Of a stretch of 64,000 nt of DNA, positions 58,541-64,000 are shown piece after piece (position 1 is the first letter of the stretch; each line of letters begins with the position of its first letter). This DNA is from Trichosporon coremiiforme (taxonomy: Eukaryota; Basidiomycota; Tremellomycetes; Trichosporonales; Trichosporonaceae): contig BCJJ01000009.1 of the NCBI GenBank assembly GCA_039545355.1, forward strand, positions 682,023-746,022, given 5' to 3'. The position numbers were made by a program, and so were the translations under genes. The notes beneath the pieces are model-generated. The model saw nothing but the letters and a program-made list of their open reading frames with translations, had not been told where the DNA came from and did no database searches.

Positions 58541-58926
58541 GCTGTTGGTGGTGGTGTTGTCCTCGAGGTTCTGTCAGTTCGAAATGACGTTACGGCCGGT
58601 GGAGGCTGACGGAAGGTGGAGGACGATACGGTGACGGTCGACAGACTTATTCGAACCCTCCCGCACGAACACCGCCAGAACGCCTACACGTGGCTCGGAA
58701 ATTGTGATAAGATTGCTGTCTGCTATTGGGCGAGTTCTCCGGTCCGCTGACCGGAACGCTCGTCGCCGATGCGGAGCACCCATATCATATTGCTGTCGTC
58801 CTCGATGTGCAACCTTGTTTCCGTAAGGCATCCCACGTCCGCCCACTCCGACCAGGACTTTCTTCTCTCATCTCATCACCGCACTCTCCATCTCTCTCAC
58901 CCTCCAGCTCCCAAAACTAGACTACC
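58541..58926. promoter_or_regulatory. Divergent promoter of the hydrolase and OHCU decarboxylase genes
   Basis: 386 bp between opposite start codons, with a CT-rich tract at about 58855-58915 just before the plus-strand ATG. A noncoding first exon of the hydrolase gene may lie here. No operator was recognised. Confidence 0.45.
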
Positions 58927-59689
58927 ATGTCCGCCCAGCTTCCGCCTCTCGACTCGCTCACCGACCCCGCCAAGTTGACGCAGTGCCTCTCGACGCTGTT
59001 CGAGCCGAGCACAGCGCTGAAGGAGATCCTTGTCCCGCAGCTCGTGAAGAAGTACAAGGCCGACGGCACGCCGCTCTCGTACGCTGGTGTCATCCACGAT
59101 TGCGCCCAGGCTAGCAAAGAGTGGACGTGGGAGCAGAAGTCCGACTTTGTTACTGGCCACCCCTTGATCGGCGCCCCGGCAACCGGGCTTTCTGGCAAGG
59201 AGCAGGGTACTGAGACGACCAAGGTTGTACTTGACCGGTTAGTGACCCTTTACACTTTGCTCCCCTGGTCACGGAGTGCTGGGCTCCCCCCCGTTCCTGC
59301 GCTCGACTCCCAGGTCATTCTCCCTTGAGCCATGTGGTGTGACAAGAACATGAAGCAGCAGACTCAGAAGATTCCAAAGATGTATCAAGCTAACGCGCAG
59401 CCTCAAGCAGCTCAACTCGCTCTACTCCCAAGCCTTCCCGGACCTGACCTTTATCACGTTCGTGAATGGACGCCCGCGCTCCGAGATCGTGAACGAGATG
59501 GAGCGCAAGATCGGCTTGCCCGAGAGCCCGAAGCCGCTGCCCGACTCGTTCGACTGCAGCTCCACCACTATCGACCCCAAGCTCGTCCGCAAGAAGGGCT
59601 CCCTCGAGTGGGAGGAGGAGTGCGACCGCGACGTGAACGACGTCTGGCGCATCGCCCGCTCCAGGCTGCGCACCCTCGGCGTCGAGTAA
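58927..59689 (+). CDS. OHCU decarboxylase (uric acid degradation)
   Basis: 2-oxo-4-hydroxy-4-carboxy-5-ureidoimidazoline decarboxylase, the third enzyme after urate oxidase and HIU hydrolase, yielding S-allantoin. Exons 58927-59237 and 59401-59689 give 199 aa. Family landmarks are FEPSTALKEILVPQL, then DFVTGHPLIGAP containing the catalytic His (about 78), then GLSGKEQG. After the 163-nt intron come LNSLYSQAFPDLTFITFVNG and a C-terminal helix ending RTLGVE. The splice completes Arg104 and restores the conserved RLKQLN block. The acceptor is GCTAAC-GCGC-AG. The C-terminus carries no peroxisomal SKL-type signal, so the location is probably cytosolic. A strong-looking GTAAGT overlaps the stop codon, but the only acceptor nearby would leave a 29-nt intron, so the stop at 59689 is preferred. 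Confidence 0.93.
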
Positions 59690-59854
59690 GTATGTATGCA
59701 TCCGGTTTCTACAGTCCAGCCTACAACCACGCTCTGCACTCACACACTGAGTAGCTCCCTCTCCAAAGGAAACGAGCAGTGAGGGAGAGCGCGCTGCGCT
59801 CGCTCACGCTTTCGAGCCCGCACTGGGATCTCCGGTTACCCTCCCCCGGCTGGC

Positions 59855-60600
59855 TCACACGATATCCCCGTTTGAGGTCCAAACGACGGCACTCGCTGAC
59901 AGACAGCGGCGCACAGAACGCACGTCACGGAGCCGCGAGCGCGAAGCTCTAGGACGCAGTGTCCTCTCCGTGAAACGATGCGCCGAGCGCGCCCGCCCCG
60001 CGGCCGGGCATCGAGGGGCCAGGGACCGTTCCTCGCCCGGCAGCCGGTAGGACCTCTGGGTAAGGTGTATGAATAACGCCTGTGTTGTCAGCTGGAACCG
60101 TCATAGCAGAGTTTGTGTGTAGACAGCGGGCGTATAAAGGGATGCATAGTTTGAAGATGACTCACCTGCGTGCGGACCTGCGCTGGGCTACGTGCCCGAC
60201 CAGAGGCTGCGGCCGCGGCACCGAGCAAACTGCTCCACCCTCCACGCAGACTCCTAGGCCACAAGCTACCCGACATTCCGCCACGAGCTCCCTCAGCGGT
60301 GCACATCTGACAGCGCGGTCCTGGCGCCGGAGCACCTTCCTGGTCGCTCAGTGAACTGAGCACCAGCGGCACGGATTACGCTCATGAACGGATACCGGGG
60401 TGGGGGTGAAGGACTGTTGTCAGCTTCGGACGGAGTGTAACAGCTCACCTTAGGGTTAGAAGCTACCGGGATAAGCGGCAACGGGGGCCAGACTGGTACG
60501 TGCGGTGCGTCTCTGGGGCTCGTGTTGCGCGGACGCCGGGCGGCAAGCGGGGAAACTAAGAATCTGGCAGTGAGTGTGGATATCAGTGAGCTGGGCTTTG
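59855..60600 (-). ncRNA. Probable spliced transcript: noncoding RNA or small unrecognised gene
   Basis: Two introns on the minus strand match the grammar of verified introns here: 60414-60448 (35 nt, GTGAGC to GCTGAC-AAC-AG) and 60080-60165 (86 nt, GTGAGT to GCTGAC-AACAC-AG). A CT-rich promoter-like tract lies at about 60605-60690. Exon 1 (about 60600-60449) has no ATG and ends with CTAACCCTAAG, which could be a telomerase template for TTAGGG repeats. Exon 2 (60413-60166) has stops in all frames near its start. From an ATG at 60306 a frame continues in phase across intron 2 to a stop at 59855, giving 121 codons rich in Arg, Ala and Ser with no family. The third exon region can also form strong GC hairpins, for example around 60003-60045. 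Transcription itself is inferred. Ends are approximate. Confidence 0.35.
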
Positions 60601-60604
60601 GCAA

Positions 60605-62346
60605 GCGGCGCAGAGTGAGGAGAAGAGAAAAGGAGCGGGAAGGCAGACAGAGAACCAAACAAGGAGTGAGTGGAGGTGACGTGTGGTGCGAGGATGGAGG
60701 CCGAGTAGGCGTGCGGATGAGTGCGAGGGCCTGATTGCCGGTCACCTGCGGTGCATCCGAGCACGCCTTGCACCAAGGATCTGGCGCCTGTGCGCTGCGA
60801 CCGTCTCGTGGTAGAATATCAGAATCACACTGGGGATTAAGCTCCGTGCTGGGTCCGAAAAGATCGCTCATCGTGCAGTACCTGGGCCGAAATGCGAACC
60901 TTATCCCCGCCATTGCGCGCGCGTCAGTGTGTACGTCTCTGTGTGCATTGGCGGGAGAGTGTTGGGACCAGTCCGGCGCGTCTGCCGCGTCGTTGCACAG
61001 GAACCAGAGGCACGGCTGACGCTTGTAGAATGTGAATGTGCCGTGTGCATGGTAATTCGCGGTCGGTATGAGGCCGGTATGAGACCGGTATGCGGGGATC
61101 GGAGAAGAGGTCCCAGAAGTACGGCTCTGTGTGAGACGGGAGTGCGACGCGAGAGTATGCAGCGTGGGCTGTCCTGGTCTGTCCTGGGGACGTCTCGTCG
61201 ACTGCGATGGCGACAGACTCTATCTGCGTTAACGTCGCTCGTCCACCCTGAGGCAAGGGGCTTGCACGACAGGGAGCATGGCTAGTAGGGACGGGCGGAG
61301 GCCTGTGCTCGCTGGTGCATGGGCTGTATGGATGATACGTTCGTGAGATGGTGCTGAATTGAACGCTTGGTCCGTTCTGCGCGTCCGTCATGACCCGTTA
61401 CATGGTTGCCCTGGTGCAGCCCGTGGCACGGGCGTCGATGCCAGCATACCTGTACAGTCGCCCTCAGCGTGCGGGGCAGCCGTCGCAGGACGCGCGCGGA
61501 ACGACTACCCAGTCCCTTACTCATCCGTAGCTGCGGCACTCTGCACGCAGGCTGGCTTGCCGCCTGCCGCTTGCAGCGCCCGGCGAGCCGCATCGCTGGA
61601 AACCGAGGCGCGTAATGCCAGTCTGTATCTCGGGTGGTAGTGCGTAGTCGCGTAGCCTTGATGCCTTGTGTGTGTTGCTCGACGCACGCATTCCAGCCAA
61701 CCCACACACTGGCACACCGGACACACGTCCACGTCCACGTCCCTTCCCCGCTCAGGCCCGTCCACTATTGTGTCGTCCTCTCCATTGCTTGTTTGCGGCC
61801 AAGACCGTCCTATCCACAGACTTCTGGTCCGACCCTCGCCTCCTTCGACCGCATAACGCGACTCTTCTTTTCTTTCTTCCACTCAAAACGCACGAACACA
61901 CAGTCCTACAAAGAAACAACGACGGAACCGACCCACCGACCCCCTACATTTACCTCCTCTCGGTTATCAATAAAGCCACCTTACTCCGCGACCCTTTCCA
62001 TCCGCCGGCCGCCAGGACCTCCTCTTGCATCTTTTTCGCATCGTACCGCCAAAGCAGCGCTCGTCTCGACCCTCTCGACTCGCTCGACCACTCTCGTTCA
62101 GTTTCAGCCCCTCAACTGTATCTTGCCGACATCCTTTCAAGCGGTTCAGGCTGATGGGCGTAAAACTCTCAGCATCCTAGAGTATTTAGCGGACACTAGG
62201 GCCAGAGCGCATCCTCGGCGTAAGGAATCTCGGCATCGCCCAGGGACCATTCTCCCGCGCCATTTCCTGCAACCTGCCTACCCACCGTACCCAGCCGGCC
62301 GGCTGGCCTGATCCCATCTCCGTTTTCGCCGTGCCAGTCGACGACC
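60605..62346. other. Intergenic, no coding gene supported; promoter of the WW gene at its right end
   Basis: About 1.7 kb. The left end would be the promoter of the putative spliced transcript. The right end (about 61730-62130) is CT-rich and lies before the ATG at 62347, as expected of a promoter/5' UTR. Overlapping short frames at 60924-61391 and 61634-62311 have no domains and are judged chance. Confidence 0.45.
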
Positions 62347-63983
62347 ATGTCGCCGTTGCACAAGTCTATCTATCATAACAACAACAGCAATATCGCCGAC
62401 GACGACGGCCGCCATTACGGCTATTCCAGCGAGAAGCAGCAGCGCGAGGCCGTCGCACCCCTCTCCACGAATCTTCTTGTCAACAATTACTCGCGCTCCC
62501 CGCCTTCCCGCCCTCTCAACGCTCGTTCAACCCCCCCACGCAAGGCCCGGTCAAGCGTCTTCTCGGTCCTAATCCCACGCGCTTGGTCAAATCCCGCACC
62601 ACCGCCCTCGTCTCCTCCACACCCCTTCATCTCTCTCACGGCCCCGCCTGAGCTCCCTCCTGTCCATCGACACTCATTTCTCGACCCGGGCACCTTCGAC
62701 CACGACGAGTGCTGGCTCGACTCTGACTCAGAATCTGAAATCGAGCAGCAGATTGCTGCAACGGGCTTAGACCAGGGTCCCGACCGTCTGCAGCCCGACC
62801 GACACCACCACGCCCCTAGTCACGAGTGGAAAGCGACACCTAAGCACGTTTCCCCGGCGAGCCCAGCGCAGACCATCTCTCCGTCGACGACTGCGGCCTA
62901 TCTCTTTTGTGTCCCGACACCAGCCATCGGAGCCTTTGCAACACCAGCGGCCCTTCGTAGCAAGAAGGCCACTGAACGTGTAGGAAGAACAAGGGGCAAG
63001 CCCTTGAACGCTTCCTACAAGCCCCCGCCGACCGCAGGCGGACACAGACGACGCCGCTTCGTCCATCACGCACGATCGCCCACGGCAACCTTTCCTCAGA
63101 TCCCCTCCTTCGCCAACTCGCGATCGCCCACGTACCCTCCTCGTATCCACTACAACCCGGACCTTTCACTTGCCCAGGCGGCCAAGAAGCCGCCTGCCGC
63201 TCATCGCTCCCCACGAACGCCGCCTCGTCGACGATACCGGCGTGCTAGAGGACCGACCGCATCGCCCACGAAGGCTGCCGCCGCGAGCAGAAGCCGCACG
63301 AGCTTGCGCCATCCATCGCGTTCGCGCCTGCACAGACCATCAGCCGACCTGCTCTTGAAGCCGTCGCGCAGCCTCTTCAAGCGCCGTGCTGCTCGGATCC
63401 TTCACGACCACCGCCCTGCCCCCAAGCCTCCCATCAACCCAACGGTTCTTGCCGCGATGCAAGCCATTGTGGACCAGACGGCGTTCCCAGTCAAGCGCAG
63501 CGGAGTTAACGGTGTCGCACTGCCGAACGGATCGCCGCGACCGCGAGTGGTGGTGAATGAGGAGGATGCAAGGATCGCATGGAGTATGCAGTTCTGGGTT
63601 ACCATTGCCGACCCTGTAGTGAGTATCCAAAGTTTGAGTGGAGATAAGGATAGGCTTTACGTTCGCGTGTCGCCGTAACTGACTCTGTCGCAGACCCAGC
63701 ATGTCTTCTTCGCGTGCCCAGCCACAGGTGCGTAGTCGTCGTACTCTCCAGGTCCCCCTCATTAGACCGTCATTTCTCCACAGTGTTCCTAACCATAATC
63801 ACAGGTCAATGCAGTTGGGAGCCGCCCGTCGGTGCATTTGTGTAAGTCGTCGTAGTTGCTCGGTTGCACCCGATCCATCGATCATGATCGTCGCTGACCG
63901 CCGACGTAGTGTGCCACGATCGCCCGAAGGTGAATGGTGGGAACTGGCAGATGCGTCGCGTGACAACCAGTGCTACTACTACA
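62347..63983 (+). CDS. WW-domain protein, 5' part, truncated by the window end
   Basis: Exons 62347-63618, 63694-63727, 63805-63841 and 63910-63983 are visible; the gene continues past 64000 after a GTGAGT donor at 63984. The first 400 residues are disordered, Pro/Ser/His/Arg-rich, with an acidic patch (DSDSESEIEQQ) and strong basic clusters. From about residue 417 a WW-type module begins: FWVTIADPV, TQHVFFACPATG and QCSWEPP, with its Trp residues about 23 apart, cut by two introns. A second WW-like segment, GEWWELADASRDNQCYYY, follows and is cut by the window edge. Pairs of such segments precede Rho-GAP or other domains in some basidiomycete proteins, but the downstream domain is not visible. 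WW domains bind Pro-rich ligands. Intron acceptors are ACTGAC, CCTAAC and GCTGAC followed by 8-9 nt and AG. Confidence 0.75.
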
Positions 63984-64000
63984 GTGAGTCCGACGCAACG

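Noticed and set aside
59689..59717. Possible extra intron at the end of the OHCU decarboxylase gene (GTAAGT overlapping the stop)
   Set aside because: The nearest acceptor gives a 29-nt intron without a CTGAC/CTAAC branch site, shorter than any other intron found here, and the existing stop fits the family length.
59757..59789. SRP-RNA-like hairpin (CTCCCTC stem with a GGAAAC loop region)
   Set aside because: Only the short stem and GGAAACGAGCAG resemble SRP helix 8. No Alu-domain motif, Pol III boxes or T-run terminator was found nearby.
1..64000. tRNA genes, rRNA, spliceosomal snRNAs and CRISPR arrays
   Set aside because: Visual search for paired A/B boxes, conserved U1-U6 segments and regularly spaced repeats gave no credible hit. 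tRNAscan-SE and Infernal would be decisive.

Overview
The window reads as nuclear DNA of a GC-rich basidiomycete yeast, most likely a tremellomycete and possibly Trichosporonales. This is inferred from the gene families, from compact genes rich in introns (many only 33-46 nt), and from 5' splice sites of the GTGAGT type. No prokaryotic operon structure, rRNA array or CRISPR is present, and I could not identify a tRNA gene. Gene models below were built by hand from open frames joined at GT-AG introns whose phases agree. Names rest on family motifs, not on database searches.

Left arm (1-10.6 kb): a disordered Ser/Pro-rich protein with a 1.4 kb first intron; sphingolipid delta-4 desaturase (DES1); RNA polymerase III subunit Rpc37/RPC5; and a single-pass membrane protein with a mucin-like outer part. 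Middle (10.6-37.6 kb): about 27 kb that is nearly gene-free. It is interrupted only by a Zn2Cys6 transcription factor at 20.4-22.2 kb, with roughly 10 kb empty on one side and 15 kb on the other. This desert holds short AGGAC/AGGAT-rich arrays and two low-confidence coding candidates, but no recognisable transposon protein. It could be regulatory, heterochromatic or centromere-like DNA.

Right arm (37.6-64 kb): inner nuclear membrane protein Ima1, divergent from COX16; an FxFG nucleoporin; a large AT-hook and RE/DPR-repeat nuclear protein; a GH5 subfamily 12 glycosidase (glucosylceramidase/ergosteryl-glucosidase type), divergent from the TFIIH subunit TFB5; a dienelactone-hydrolase-family protein of eight exons, one of only 9 nt; OHCU decarboxylase of uric-acid breakdown; a probable spliced transcript of unknown nature; and the start of a WW-domain protein running off the window.

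The genes are ordinary housekeeping neighbours rather than one pathway. The one thematic pair is DES1 and the GH5_12 enzyme, both in glycosphingolipid/sterol-glycoside metabolism, but 47 kb apart. The most notable observations are a very compact branch-point/3' splice signal (RCTRAC, three to five bases, AG) shared by most introns; the 9-nt microexon; and a spliced minus-strand unit near 60.4 kb carrying CTAACCCTAA beside a 35-nt intron, which might be telomerase RNA or a small coding gene.
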